The position numbers and the translations under genes are program-made. Of a DNA stretch of 35,868 nt, positions 28,497 to 35,868 are shown piece after piece. Location of the stretch: NCBI GenBank assembly GCA_009691305.1, contig SICS01000010.1, forward strand, positions 1-35,868, given 5' to 3'. Within the stretch, counting starts at the first letter, position 1, and every line of letters begins with the position of its first letter. This DNA comes from Candidatus Peribacteria bacterium (GTDB taxonomy: Bacteria > Patescibacteriota > Gracilibacteria > Peribacterales > Peribacteraceae). A model generated the notes under the pieces. The model had not been told where the DNA came from. It saw nothing but the letters and a program-made list of their open reading frames with translations, and searched no databases.

Positions 28497-29588
28497 ATGC
28501 GTATTCTTGGTATTGAGACTTCCTGTGATGAAACGTCTGTTGCAGTGGTCCTCGACGGCATTCACGTCCAGTCGAACGTGATTTCCAGCTCCCGCGCGAC
28601 ATTTGAAAAGCTTGCAGGTGTGATCCCCGAGCAGGCGGCGCGGATGCAGATCGAATGCATCACGCCTGTTTTGCAGGAAGCCCTGATTGAAGCCAAAATC
28701 ACGATGTCCGACATCGATGCAATCGCTGTGACCCGCGGCCCCGGCTTGCTCGGCTCTCTCCTCGTCGGAACCGTGACGGCGCGTGCGATTGCCTCAATCC
28801 ACAAGAAGCCACTCATCGGAGTCCATCACACGCTGGGGCACCTATCATCGACATGGCTGGAAGGTGGCCATGAAATCACTTCGTACGGACGCCCGGGCGG
28901 GGCCTCACTACCCCTTTTTCCACTCCTGACTCTCTCCGCCTCCGGCGGCCATACAGACCTCTGGCATCGCGCTTCCCATACGCGGGGGAGGCTCCTGGGC
29001 CGAACACGTGACGATGCGGCGGGCGAAGCGTTCGACAAGGGCGCGTCGATGCTCGGACTCCCCTACCCCGGTGGCCCATCGATCCAGAAAGCTGCTGAGG
29101 GCGGTGATGTGAAGGCGTATGACTTTCCTCTTCCGCTCCATGCAGAAGACACATTGGATTTTAGTTTCTCGGGATTGAAGACGTCGTTGAAATATTTGTT
29201 GCGGGATATTAGCCGCGCGTCTTCGACACGCGGTCCGCAGGTCGAAGACCTGCGGCTAACAATTGATATGGCCGCATCCTTTCAACACGCCATCTGCCGC
29301 CATCTCGTTGACCGCGTTGAGCGCGCGATCACGCGCCATCCCGACGTGAAGGAAATCCATCTCGTCGGCGGCGTGTCAGCGAATATTCATCTCCGCAACG
29401 TCATGGGTGACCTCTGTAGAAAGAAAGGCGTGACCGTCCGCGTGCCAAAGAATTTGAGCTACTGCACAGACAATGCCGCGATGATTGCGGCTGCAGGATT
29501 CTTCCTACACCAAGAACTCGGAGATGACGTGTTCAACACATTCCAGACGGAGGCGTCCATTCCGCTGGAAGCAGTCATCAAGGAGTAA
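28497..29588 (+). CDS. tsaD: tRNA N6-threonylcarbamoyladenosine transferase
   Basis: 363 residues against the usual 335-345. TsaD, with TsaB and TsaE, transfers threonylcarbamoyl to A37 of ANN-decoding tRNAs. Motifs: MRILGIETSCDETSVAVV, PEQAARMQ, VTRGPGLLGSLLVG, the metal-site GVHHTLGHLS (HxxxH), LTLSASGGHTDL, DDAAGEAFDKGASMLGLPYP, FSFSGLKTSLKYLL and VGGVSANIHLRN. Extra length comes from SRASSTRGPQVEDLRL, encoded by a double-hairpin repeat between KYLLRDI and TIDMAASFQHAI, and from a few residues after WLEGG. The reading frame is kept. Its last 11 bases overlap the end of the convergent XRE gene. Confidence 0.95.
   Translation: MRILGIETSCDETSVAVVLDGIHVQSNVISSSRATFEKLAGVIPEQAARMQIECITPVLQEALIEAKITMSDIDAIAVTRGPGLLGSLLVGTVTARAIASIHKKPLIGVHHTLGHLSSTWLEGGHEITSYGRPGGASLPLFPLLTLSASGGHTDLWHRASHTRGRLLGRTRDDAAGEAFDKGASMLGLPYPGGPSIQKAAEGGDVKAYDFPLPLHAEDTLDFSFSGLKTSLKYLLRDISRASSTRGPQVEDLRLTIDMAASFQHAICRHLVDRVERAITRHPDVKEIHLVGGVSANIHLRNVMGDLCRKKGVTVRVPKNLSYCTDNAAMIAAAGFFLHQELGDDVFNTFQTEASIPLEAVIKE
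29211..29257. repeat. Double-hairpin repeat inside tsaD
   Basis: Ends AGCCG/CGGCT pair. Hairpin 1 CGCGCGTC-TTC-GACACGCG (one mismatch), hairpin 2 GCAGGTC-GAA-GACCTGC (29237-29253), loops complementary. Nearly identical to the intergenic copies at 15710 and 2211. In frame it codes SRASSTRGPQVEDLRL, between conserved TsaD segments. Confidence 0.9.
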
Positions 29589-29826
29589 GGAGTGTCCGGA
29601 TGGAGATCCTCAAAACACTGGCTAGTCTGACTAGCGTCTTCAGTGTCGGATTATTGTCCTCAGAAAGGATGCGGCTGACATTCGCCCTGGCAGTCGCTTC
29701 TGAAAATCCCATTTGGAGGCCGATTTCCTCTTGGGTCATGCCCGATTGGCCTACGGCGTATCTGATGCTCTGCATGATTTTGTCATGCTCTTGAAGAGCC
29801 ACATCAGAGGAGAATTTGCGTGTCAT
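29578..29826 (-). CDS. XRE/Cro-type helix-turn-helix protein
   Basis: 82 residues; almost all is one DNA-binding domain: IRYAVGQSGMTQEEIGLQMG (helices 1-2), FSEATARANVSRILSEDNNP (recognition helix region), TLKTLVRLASVLRISIRTLL. Similar small proteins are phage-type regulators or antitoxins of the HigA/XRE kind, but no toxin gene is adjacent. The start at 29826 has a well-spaced promoter; a longer frame to 29853 would overlap that promoter. Its 3' end overlaps that of tsaD. Target unknown. Confidence 0.87.
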   Translation of the reverse strand: MTRKFSSDVALQEHDKIMQSIRYAVGQSGMTQEEIGLQMGFSEATARANVSRILSEDNNPTLKTLVRLASVLRISIRTLLTP

Positions 29827-29832
29827 AGGGCA

Positions 29833-29860
29833 ATCGTAACCCACTCCCGACACAATTCAA
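29833..29860 (-). promoter_or_regulatory. Promoter of the XRE gene (-35 and -10)
   Basis: TTGAAT (29855-29860) and TACGAT (29833-29838) on the minus strand with a 16-bp spacer. The -10 ends 6 nt before the ATG at 29826, the clearest two-box example of the leaderless arrangement in the window. Confidence 0.6.
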
Positions 29861-29872
29861 GAATTACCTAGA

Positions 29873-29962
29873 TCACTGCGCAAACGCCGGCAGTAGGGCG
29901 CCCAGGACGATGCCGAGGATGCCGACGATGGCAAACGTGCGGACGAACGAGGAGTACTTCAT
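29873..29962 (-). CDS. 29-residue membrane or secreted microprotein
   Basis: Reads MKYSSFVRTFAIVGILGIVL then GALLPAFAQ and a TGA stop. One hydrophobic segment after a basic start, ending in an AFA-Q sequence that looks like a signal-peptidase site, so the product would be a bare signal-like peptide or a single-span membrane peptide. The ATG overlaps the stop codon of the upstream PKD gene as ATGA (29959-29962), which implies translational coupling. No homologue is recognised. It could also be a truncated remnant, but the coupled start and intact hydrophobic pattern favour a real gene. Confidence 0.55.
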   Translation of the reverse strand: MKYSSFVRTFAIVGILGIVLGALLPAFAQ

Positions 29963-32010
29963 GGGGAGGCGGGGGTAGTGGAAGCGACGGTGATAGCGAT
30001 CGACTTTTCATCGGTATTGCCGAGGGCGTCGGTCAGCGTGAGAGTGACCGTGTAGTCACCCTCTTCCTCGAACACGTACACGTACTGCGCGTCGCTGCTC
30101 TGGCCGAGAGCATCATCCGGCGAATTGTCGTTGCGCACATCCCAGAGCAGAGATTTCGTGTCCCCAGTGGAGCAGGAGGAATCGAACTCCACGCCCTTGC
30201 CCGGCTCCACGCGCAGCCGGCTGGCAGTGATGCACGCGCTGAGGGTGGGCTTGCGCACGATAATCGTGCGTTCCGCGGTGAACTCCTTGCCCGAGATTAG
30301 GACAACGTGCAGCTGCACACGGTATTCACCCGGCATCTTGTAGGTGTGCGTGACGCGCGCAGCGCCCAACTCTGCTTTCTTCACGCCCTGGCCTTCGTCA
30401 CCAAAGAGCCACTTGAACCCCGCGACGGTCTCGCCTGGCGGTACGAACGTCTGCGATCCGTCGAACGTCACCGTGAGCGGTGCGACGCCACCATCGGGCG
30501 TCAGGAGGATCGTCGGCTCCGCGGAGGGTGGCTTCACATCGATCGTGATCGGCAGGCGTGTGCTCTTGCCATCGGCGCCCTGGGCCAGCAGCGTGACGGT
30601 GTAGGTTCCTTCTTTGCGCAACACACCCGTGAGCGTCGCATCCTCCGCATGGAGAGTGGAATCCTCAGCGAACTCCCAGCTGAAACGCACAAGCGGGGTC
30701 GTGGTCTTGGGCGTCAGGGAGATATCGAGCGGCACCTCGCCGCTGATCTTGTTGTTTTGGACCGCTGGCTTGCCTTCAAATTGGAGTGCGGAGACCGTCA
30801 GCTGCTCGGTGACGCGGACGATCACCGTGAGTTCCGCCAGTTCGCCCTTGGCGGACCGCGCGCGCACCTGGACGGGATAGATGCCGGCAGATTCAAACGC
30901 ATGGGACTCCCGGATGAGTGCCGCACCGCGGTCTTCCTTTCCGTCACCAAAGCTCCACGCGACCTCTTTGAGTGGCTCGACCGTCTGCAGCGTCAGCAGG
31001 ACGCCAAACGGCGTGGGTCCAGTGAGGATTTTCGGTTCCGTGATCAGGGTAATCGGGAACGGCAGCGGCGGCTGTTCCTGCACGGTCACCGTGCGCTTGT
31101 AGGCAGTCTGCGACTGGTTCTGGAGCTGAACCGTGGCGACGATCGGGTACGAACCGATCGCGTAGAACGTATGCACAATGTCGGGACTCGTCAGGGTTTC
31201 GGGCGCATTGCCGTCGCCGAAATCCCATTGCACCTGCTTGAGGAGTTTGGGGTCGGACAGCAGTCCAGCGACACTGAACTTCACGGCTTTCTCCATCACC
31301 AGCTGCACGGGCACCATGGAGAAGACCGCCTGCGGTATTACGATGCGGCGGACGATGCGGCGGTACGACCCGCCGGCGAGCATCACGCGTACGACGGCGG
31401 TGTAGGCGCCCTGGCGTTCGTAGATGACGGTCGTCTGGGGCGTCACCGTCTCCTCGTTCATCGTGCCGTCACCGTCGGTGTCCCACTGGTACTTTACCGC
31501 CTGCAGGCCCAGGTTGCGCAAAATGCCCGCAGCACGCTCGGCGCTGACGGTCACGGCAACCGGTGCGATCAGGTCGGACGCGCTTGTGGGGGACACGATA
31601 TCGAGCGGCAGCGCCGGCTCGCGAATGATCAAGAGCGGCGTGACGAGGCTGATAAGCAATATGGGGAGGAGCACGGCGATCATTTGGATCAGGCTGCGGC
31701 GGCGCAGCGCGATGGACGTGGATGACTGCGAAATCCGCTTGAGTGCGAGGAGGCCGACACCGATGGTCGCCACTCCGCCGATGAGAGACGAGAGCAGCCC
31801 AGCGGAGACAAGTGAGCCACCTCCACCCGTTGGCACGGGCAACGTCGCGAGCAGGAAGCCACACCAGAGAACATACAGGGCGTAGAGCGAGCCACCGACC
31901 AGAAGGATGCGCTTCTTCACGATCTGCACCTGCGGAACCGATGATGCCGCAGCGGCCATTCCTGACGCGGATGTCAGGCTGTCAACGGAAATGTCGGAGG
32001 GGTCGGGCAT
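29959..32010 (-). CDS. Membrane-anchored multi-PKD-domain protein
   Basis: 683 residues. N-terminal part: three hydrophobic segments (about 34-56, 66-88 and 106-128, for example LLVGGSLYALYVLWCGFLLA and LIQMIAVLLPILLISLVTPL). From about 160 on there are about six immunoglobulin-like PKD or PKD-related modules, shown by repeated WDFGDG, WSFGDGK, WEFAEDS, WLFGDEG and WDVRNDN turns, each followed by a YxV/ITVT-type strand pair. One module begins KYQWDTDGDGTMNE, with Asp-rich Ca-binding character. Such proteins are extracellular scaffolds or adhesins. Its ATG is 3 nt after the lipoprotein stop and its stop overlaps the microprotein start, so it belongs to a tight operon. Confidence 0.85.
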   Translation of the reverse strand: MPDPSDISVDSLTSASGMAAAASSVPQVQIVKKRILLVGGSLYALYVLWCGFLLATLPVPTGGGGSLVSAGLLSSLIGGVATIGVGLLALKRISQSSTSIALRRRSLIQMIAVLLPILLISLVTPLLIIREPALPLDIVSPTSASDLIAPVAVTVSAERAAGILRNLGLQAVKYQWDTDGDGTMNEETVTPQTTVIYERQGAYTAVVRVMLAGGSYRRIVRRIVIPQAVFSMVPVQLVMEKAVKFSVAGLLSDPKLLKQVQWDFGDGNAPETLTSPDIVHTFYAIGSYPIVATVQLQNQSQTAYKRTVTVQEQPPLPFPITLITEPKILTGPTPFGVLLTLQTVEPLKEVAWSFGDGKEDRGAALIRESHAFESAGIYPVQVRARSAKGELAELTVIVRVTEQLTVSALQFEGKPAVQNNKISGEVPLDISLTPKTTTPLVRFSWEFAEDSTLHAEDATLTGVLRKEGTYTVTLLAQGADGKSTRLPITIDVKPPSAEPTILLTPDGGVAPLTVTFDGSQTFVPPGETVAGFKWLFGDEGQGVKKAELGAARVTHTYKMPGEYRVQLHVVLISGKEFTAERTIIVRKPTLSACITASRLRVEPGKGVEFDSSCSTGDTKSLLWDVRNDNSPDDALGQSSDAQYVYVFEEEGDYTVTLTLTDALGNTDEKSIAITVASTTPASP

Positions 32011-32013
32011 GGA

Positions 32014-32892
32014 TTAGGGAGAGGGCAGCAGCGAACGGAGCAGGGTAGGCGGCACGAGTCTCGCGTCCGACGGGATGGTGATCGATGGAGCCGTATTGTG
32101 CATTGCGAGGTCTGCGGAGAACATCACGCGGAACGGGGTGGTATCTGCGGCCGCCTGCTTGGACGTAACGTTCCAGACAAGGCGCCGAACCAGGAACGTT
32201 CCGGCATCAATCCACAGCTCGCCTGTCGCATCGTACTTCGCAAGGTCATCGCGCGCGAGCGCAAGGTCGAACGCCCTGCCGTTGGATTCGGCCGTCGACT
32301 GCATGAGTGCGAGTAACCGTTCGGGGTTGATCGAGACGATGTAGTGATACGCATCCTTGTCATTCATGCGTTCCAACCCCTTATCCTCCACAACGTTGAC
32401 GACCGATGCCTGCGCGCGGAGGAAGAGCGGGTCGGGCGTGAGCGATAGGGCGGGCGGCGCATCCGTATCGCGTGGAAGCCGTAACCACGACCCGAGCAAC
32501 CCCTGGCTCCCGGTGAGACCCGACAGTGCGGGATTGAACGACAGCGTGTGGAAGAGGACGTAGGCGTCCGTCGGTTCGCTCACGACGTCCGCCTGGACGG
32601 TGAAGGCCGTCTGCGGGAGGCCGGCGCGGGAAAAACTTCCGTTGACGGCTGCCGAAAATGCCGTTTCCTGACCGCCGTGGCCGAGGATGCCGTGCAGTTC
32701 CGCTCGCGCATCAAATGCCACGGGCGCTTTTCCGGAGGTGATCTCGACGCGTGCTTCATATTGCGCCGATTCCAGCTGCGCGCTGGCGGCTGTGGCACGT
32801 TGAAGCACCTCCGCCGACGGAAGTGACCCGAACCTCCGGCAACCGGAGAGCACGAGAACGCACAACGCCGTCACTGTTACCAACCGTCGCAT
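32014..32892 (-). CDS. Lipoprotein of unknown function (LppX/LprG-like appearance)
   Basis: 292 residues with a lipoprotein signal MRRLVTVTALCVLVLSGC (Cys18). The mature part has alternating beta-strand patterns (YEARVEITSGKAPVAFDARA, TAFTVQADVVSEPTDAYVLF) and YHYIVSINPERLLALM, DATGELWIDAGTFLVRRLVW, reminiscent of the half-barrel lipid-binding fold of LppX/LolA-type lipoproteins; this is a resemblance, not a firm family match. Lgt, coded at 27609, would lipidate it. TACACT lies 11 nt before the ATG. The PKD gene follows by 3 nt, so the two are likely co-transcribed. Confidence 0.7.
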   Translation of the reverse strand: MRRLVTVTALCVLVLSGCRRFGSLPSAEVLQRATAASAQLESAQYEARVEITSGKAPVAFDARAELHGILGHGGQETAFSAAVNGSFSRAGLPQTAFTVQADVVSEPTDAYVLFHTLSFNPALSGLTGSQGLLGSWLRLPRDTDAPPALSLTPDPLFLRAQASVVNVVEDKGLERMNDKDAYHYIVSINPERLLALMQSTAESNGRAFDLALARDDLAKYDATGELWIDAGTFLVRRLVWNVTSKQAAADTTPFRVMFSADLAMHNTAPSITIPSDARLVPPTLLRSLLPSP

Positions 32893-32952
32893 CGTTGGAG
32901 TGCAGTGTACAGGACACAGGCCTGAATCATATTTTTTGAATCCTGAATGTTC

Positions 32953-33861
32953 TTACCTTGCGGGTGCCGTTTCAATATCGGCCGGCTCCTGGATGAAGAG
33001 ACGCACGGTCCTGCGCCTACTCGCTCGGATATCCGCAAGCAGCTGAATCAAACGCACTTCGTTCCTGTTGAGCACAAGCGGCGGATCCAGGACGACACGG
33101 ATGTGGTCGCCGTCAAGCGACAGAACCGTCTGCGCGAGCCGCGTGTGTCCGCTCGTCTCAAGTACGAAGTTCTGCAGGTCGTCCCCGCGGGCGGTGCCGT
33201 CATTGACGAACGTGATGGCGGTGACGGCGATCATGTCGCGCGCGTCCGCCCGCAACCGCAGCCGGGCGACGGTCCGCGCGGAGCCATACGTCAAGGTACC
33301 GGGAAGGTTCAGCGATTCCGCGGAGACGGTGCCCGTCGGCGTCCCGACAGGGATCGTGACTTGGGTGCTCCCCGCGGGGTTTAGGACAATCTTCACTGGC
33401 GCATCGGCGTCCACGTCTTCCCGCGTATCAATCGCTAGCGCGTGTTCTCCCGCTCGTACGGCGTCGATGCGGAAGTCGGCAAGAATATCGAGGCTCTCGG
33501 TCGTGCATGCGCGCACGACCATGCCACGGAAGTGCAGTCGTGCGGAGCCTTCACTGCCCGTCACGGGCACAGTGCGCGTCTTGCGCGTCGCCCCGGCCAC
33601 CGCGTAGACGCGTTCGATATCCTTGGGGTCACCCAGGGCCTTGTGATGGAGTGTCATCGACGACAGGTGGATATCGCGTGTGCACGAGGCGGTCAGGCGC
33701 ACAGTCAACATCGTGACCCGCTGTGCGCCGATGGGCACCGAGGTCGATGGACGTGGAACCACCTGCACGGTCAATTCGGACTTGTCATCGGCAAAGCAGG
33801 CCATGGGAGCCATCGCCATCAGTCCGACAAGGACACCGGGCAGTATTTTCCTCACGAGCAT
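32953..33861 (-). CDS. Secreted protein of unknown function
   Basis: 302 residues from the ATG at 33861, which starts a good signal peptide (MLVRKILPGVLVGLMAMAPM then ACFA). The longer upstream frame reads backwards through the Gly-rich tail of the neighbouring gene and is rejected. The mature part is rich in beta-type sequence with two similar halves (LTVRLTASCTRDIHLSSMTL and ARLRLRADARDMIAVTAITF), suggesting a repeated Ig-like fold. No family is recognised. TATACT sits 7 nt before the start (33869-33874). It lies between the TPM gene and the lipoprotein, all leftward. Confidence 0.7.
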   Translation of the reverse strand: MLVRKILPGVLVGLMAMAPMACFADDKSELTVQVVPRPSTSVPIGAQRVTMLTVRLTASCTRDIHLSSMTLHHKALGDPKDIERVYAVAGATRKTRTVPVTGSEGSARLHFRGMVVRACTTESLDILADFRIDAVRAGEHALAIDTREDVDADAPVKIVLNPAGSTQVTIPVGTPTGTVSAESLNLPGTLTYGSARTVARLRLRADARDMIAVTAITFVNDGTARGDDLQNFVLETSGHTRLAQTVLSLDGDHIRVVLDPPLVLNRNEVRLIQLLADIRASRRRTVRLFIQEPADIETAPAR

Positions 33862-33868
33862 GGGATGC

Positions 33869-33874
33869 AGTATA
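33869..33874 (-). promoter_or_regulatory. -10 box of the secreted protein gene
   Basis: TATACT on the minus strand, 7 nt before the ATG at 33861, in the 22-bp gap after the TPM gene. Confidence 0.5.
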
Positions 33875-33883
33875 CAGGAGAGA

Positions 33884-34759
33884 TCACCATCCGCCACTCG
33901 CGCCACCACCACCCGAACTTCCCCCGCTGAAGCCACCGAACCCTCCGCCACCGCTGCCAGAACTGCCGCCGCCGAATCCCCCACCCCAACCTCCACGTCT
34001 GCCACCGCGGTTGCGGAACACATTCGGAAATTTTGAGAAGAGGAAGTCGAACCCCAAACCCATGACGGTCAAAATCGGAATCGTAATCCAGAGGCTGAAC
34101 ATCACTGCCAGCACAAAGCCGAACACAGTGCCCAGCACGCCGCCGAGCCACCACGACTTGGTGCGCCCCAGCCACGCGCCGAAGACGTTAAAAAAGAGGA
34201 ACAGGAAGAAGAAAACCACCGGGATCGCGCCGGCACCATTGTCGTTCACCGTGTAGCGCTCAGCCGTGTACTCGCCTGCGATGTGCATCTGGAGCGCGTC
34301 GATGCCCTCCAGCAGGCCGTCGGAATACTTTCCTTCGCGGAAGTATGGCGCGATGTCCTTCTCGATGATGCCTTTCGCGACGATATCCGGGACTGCACCT
34401 TCCAGACCGTAACCCACTTCAATCCGCATCTTCTGGTCCGCAGTCGCGACCACGATGAGGATGCCGTTGTTCTTGCTCTCGTCGCCGATCCCCCACTCGC
34501 GGAACACGGCGTTGGCAACGTCTTCGATGGGCTCATCGTGGAGGGATTCAAGAACCAGAATGGCAATCTCATTGCTCGTGCGTGATTGTTCGGTATGCAG
34601 GATGTTCTCGATCCCCTCCTCCTGGTCCGGCGTCAGCACGGGCGTGGTCTGCGTGTAGAACCCGTCGTTGGCGGGAACCTCAAAAGCAAATGTGGCAGAT
34701 GGCATCACGACCACCAGCGTGGCCAGCAATGCCAGTGCTGTAGATCTGACCAAATGCAT
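33884..34759 (-). CDS. TPM-domain (YgcG/DUF477) membrane protein
   Basis: 291 residues. Signal peptide (MHLVRSTALALLATLVVVMP to FAF), then the TPM domain: VPANDGFYTQTTPVLTPDQE, EEGIENILHTEQSRTSNEIA, VFREWGIGDESKNNGILIVV, VGYGLEGAVPDIVAKGII and DIAPYFREGKYSDGLLEGID are classic. Two to three membrane segments follow (VVFFFLFLFFNVFGAWLG; GVLGTVFGFVLAVMFSLWIT), and the C-terminus is a Gly/Ser-rich tail as in many bacterial members. The family is linked to photosystem repair phosphatases in plants; the bacterial role is unknown, but it often pairs with LemA, as here with 8 nt between genes. Confidence 0.93.
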   Translation of the reverse strand: MHLVRSTALALLATLVVVMPSATFAFEVPANDGFYTQTTPVLTPDQEEGIENILHTEQSRTSNEIAILVLESLHDEPIEDVANAVFREWGIGDESKNNGILIVVATADQKMRIEVGYGLEGAVPDIVAKGIIEKDIAPYFREGKYSDGLLEGIDALQMHIAGEYTAERYTVNDNGAGAIPVVFFFLFLFFNVFGAWLGRTKSWWLGGVLGTVFGFVLAVMFSLWITIPILTVMGLGFDFLFSKFPNVFRNRGGRRGGWGGGFGGGSSGSGGGGFGGFSGGSSGGGGASGGW

Positions 34760-34767
34760 CTGCGGGA

Positions 34768-35331
34768 TCAGAACTGGACGGCTGGAGCTTTGTCTGCACC
34801 GTCATCGCTCGCGAACATCGCCTCAGGCGTGAACCCAAACATGCCGGCGAGGATATTCTTCGGGAAGCGCTTCACGAGGACGTTGTAGCCCTGGACAGCA
34901 GTGTTGTAATCCCTGCGCGCTGTGGCGATACGGTTCTCCGTGCCTTCCAGCTGCGTCATGAGGTCACGGAACGCCTGGGTCGCCTGCAGCTGCGGATACG
35001 CTTCCACCGTCACGAGCAGGCGCGACAGCGCGGAATCAAACCCCGATGCGGCCGCCACCTTCGCGTCGCGCGTTCCGGCACCCTGCCACTGCGAGCGTGC
35101 CTCCGTGATAGCCGTAAAAGTGCTCTGTTCAAACGCTGCCGCACCTTTCACGGTGCTGACGAGGTTGGGAACAAGGTCAATCCGGCGCTGGTATTGCGTT
35201 TCCACCTTCGCCCACGCGCCTTCCACCCCCGCCTTTGCAGTGACGAGGCTGTTATAGCCCGACCACAGCCAGACGGTGAGGACCGCAACGATTGCGAGCA
35301 GGATCCAGGTCGAACGTGATTTCATCGCCAT
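34768..35331 (-). CDS. LemA family protein
   Basis: 187 residues with one N-terminal membrane segment (STWILLAIVAVLTVWLWSGY) and a helical domain. Hallmarks: YNSLVTAKAGVEGAWAKVET, QYQRRIDLVPNLVSTVKGAA, VEAYPQLQATQAFRDLMTQL and EGTENRIATARRDYNTAVQG. LemA proteins are conserved membrane proteins of unclear biochemical role. The TPM gene follows by 8 nt, a common pairing in bacteria. Upstream, GTGGGG...CCCCCTCAC on the minus strand can form a hairpin in the leader, and TAGAGT lies about 26 nt before the start, so this mRNA may keep a short leader. Confidence 0.95.
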   Translation of the reverse strand: MAMKSRSTWILLAIVAVLTVWLWSGYNSLVTAKAGVEGAWAKVETQYQRRIDLVPNLVSTVKGAAAFEQSTFTAITEARSQWQGAGTRDAKVAAASGFDSALSRLLVTVEAYPQLQATQAFRDLMTQLEGTENRIATARRDYNTAVQGYNVLVKRFPKNILAGMFGFTPEAMFASDDGADKAPAVQF

Positions 35332-35368
35332 ACAGGTGAGGGGGAAAACGGCCCCACTCTACACTGCA

Positions 35369-35767
35369 TCACTTCCACATCATAAGGACCCCGGTGGCAA
35401 CAATGATGTTCGTCGCCGAGTGGCCGCTGTCGATGAGGACAAGCTCCACAGGCTTCTTGGCGAAGAGCGCGCGCGTCAGGTTTGGCATGAAATCGAGCCC
35501 GAACCACAGCAACGTGCTGATCTTCCACGCATCCACCAGCACCGTGATCTTCAGGAGGGCAAAGAGCAGGCTCAGGAGGAACGCCAACACAATGCTGGTG
35601 CCAAACGTGGCAGCGAACGGCAGGAAGTATCCGCATTTCGCCTTCTTCTTGGGATTAATGCCGTTGAGCTTCATCCACGGTTTTGCAAAAAGCACCGGCG
35701 AGTACCAAAGGGCCCCGACGGGCACAGTAGCCGCAGCAGCGGCAAACATTGCAGTGACGTTGATCAT
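35369..35767 (-). CDS. DUF1761-type small membrane protein
   Basis: 132 residues with four likely membrane segments: TAMFAAAAATVPVGALWYSP, the FAATFGTSIVLAFLLSLLFA stretch, ISTLLWFGLDFMPNLTRALF, and IIVATGVLMMW. The early ALWYSPVLFAKPWMK motif is typical of DUF1761. Function is unknown. The gap to lemA is 37 bp, same direction; co-transcription with the envelope cluster is possible. Confidence 0.75.
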   Translation of the reverse strand: MINVTAMFAAAAATVPVGALWYSPVLFAKPWMKLNGINPKKKAKCGYFLPFAATFGTSIVLAFLLSLLFALLKITVLVDAWKISTLLWFGLDFMPNLTRALFAKKPVELVLIDSGHSATNIIVATGVLMMWK

Positions 35768-35847
35768 GAGGGATGGGAAAGGACGGGATTCACCCTAAAC
35801 CCCCGCATGGCTCAAGAACAATCAACTGAAAGGGATACTATGGTGCT

Positions 35848-35868
35848 ATGTATGAAATGTTGGTCGGG
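35848..35868 (+). CDS. Possible first codons of the next gene (cut by window end)
   Basis: An ATG at 35848 opens MYEMLVG up to the window end. TACTAT lies 6 nt upstream (35836-35841), the same spacing as at many genes of this window. Only seven codons are visible, so this is a weak call based on the start pattern alone. Confidence 0.3.

Noticed and set aside
30307-31725. 472-codon open frame on the plus strand opposite the PKD gene
   Set aside because: Arg/His/Gln-rich shadow frame without motifs; the minus-strand PKD protein explains the sequence.
33862-34023. N-terminal extension of the secreted protein at 33861
   Set aside because: It reads an alternative frame of the Gly-rich tail of the TPM gene; the signal peptide and -10 box point to 33861.

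Overview
The window is about 58% G+C (by eye), gene-dense, and reads as one chromosome segment of a small-genome bacterium. I infer a Candidate Phyla Radiation (Patescibacteria) member, perhaps of the Peregrinibacteria/Peribacteria type. The reasons are simplified core enzymes (stand-alone riboflavin kinase domain, shortened Mur ligase, compact aquaporin), S-layer-homology proteins, LemA/TPM proteins, a lone fatty-acid desaturase and many unrecognised secreted proteins. The lineage is an inference; no rRNA or other marker gene that would settle it is present. TGA is used as a normal stop codon.

Layout. 1-5715: the 3' part of priA, an aquaporin, then a leftward group of a SpoU/TrmH methyltransferase coupled to a PurQ with an extra C-terminal domain, frr, a four-helix-bundle gene flanked by heptamer arrays, and pyrH. 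5814-9744: tRNA-Arg(TCT), a membrane protein, a TMTC-like glycosyltransferase/TPR protein and pyruvate kinase. 9843-14156: FtsL-like protein and rsmH, an L,D-transpeptidase-like protein with an altered active site, tRNA-Ser(GCT), a PD-(D/E)XK nuclease and a fatty-acid desaturase. 14237-21728: a sugar-metabolism block (ROK sugar kinase, 6-phosphogluconate dehydrogenase, transaldolase, transketolase) interleaved with an M23 peptidase, a C39-like lipoprotein and a broken RAYT (REP-associated transposase). 21729-22788: a scrambled stretch with a frameshifted surface/tail-protein remnant and a membrane-protein ORF. 22789-25103: two paralogous SLH proteins around tRNA-Ser(TGA). 25122-29826: riboflavin kinase, MurE-like ligase, RNase HII, Lgt, TsaD and an XRE regulator. 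29873-35331: a leftward envelope cluster (LemA, TPM protein, secreted protein, lipoprotein, PKD membrane protein, and a 29-residue membrane peptide coupled to the PKD gene). The window ends with a DUF1761-type membrane protein and possibly the first codons of another gene.

Two patterns cut across the window. (1) Dispersed double-hairpin palindromes: two GC-rich hairpins whose loops are reverse complements of each other, usually closed by a short outer stem. They sit between genes, at stop codons, and in frame inside priA and tsaD, with related single hairpins inside the C39-like gene, transketolase and the RAYT. (2) A -10-like hexamer (often TGCTAnnnT) lies only about 5-13 nt upstream of the start codon of some twenty genes, usually without a Shine-Dalgarno sequence, which suggests widespread leaderless transcription. 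The divergent transaldolase and C39-like genes are only 20 bp apart.

Functionally, the kinase, pentose-phosphate enzymes and pyruvate kinase give a fermentative carbon core, while much of the rest serves the cell surface: S-layer, lipoprotein maturation, peptidoglycan enzymes and lipid desaturation.
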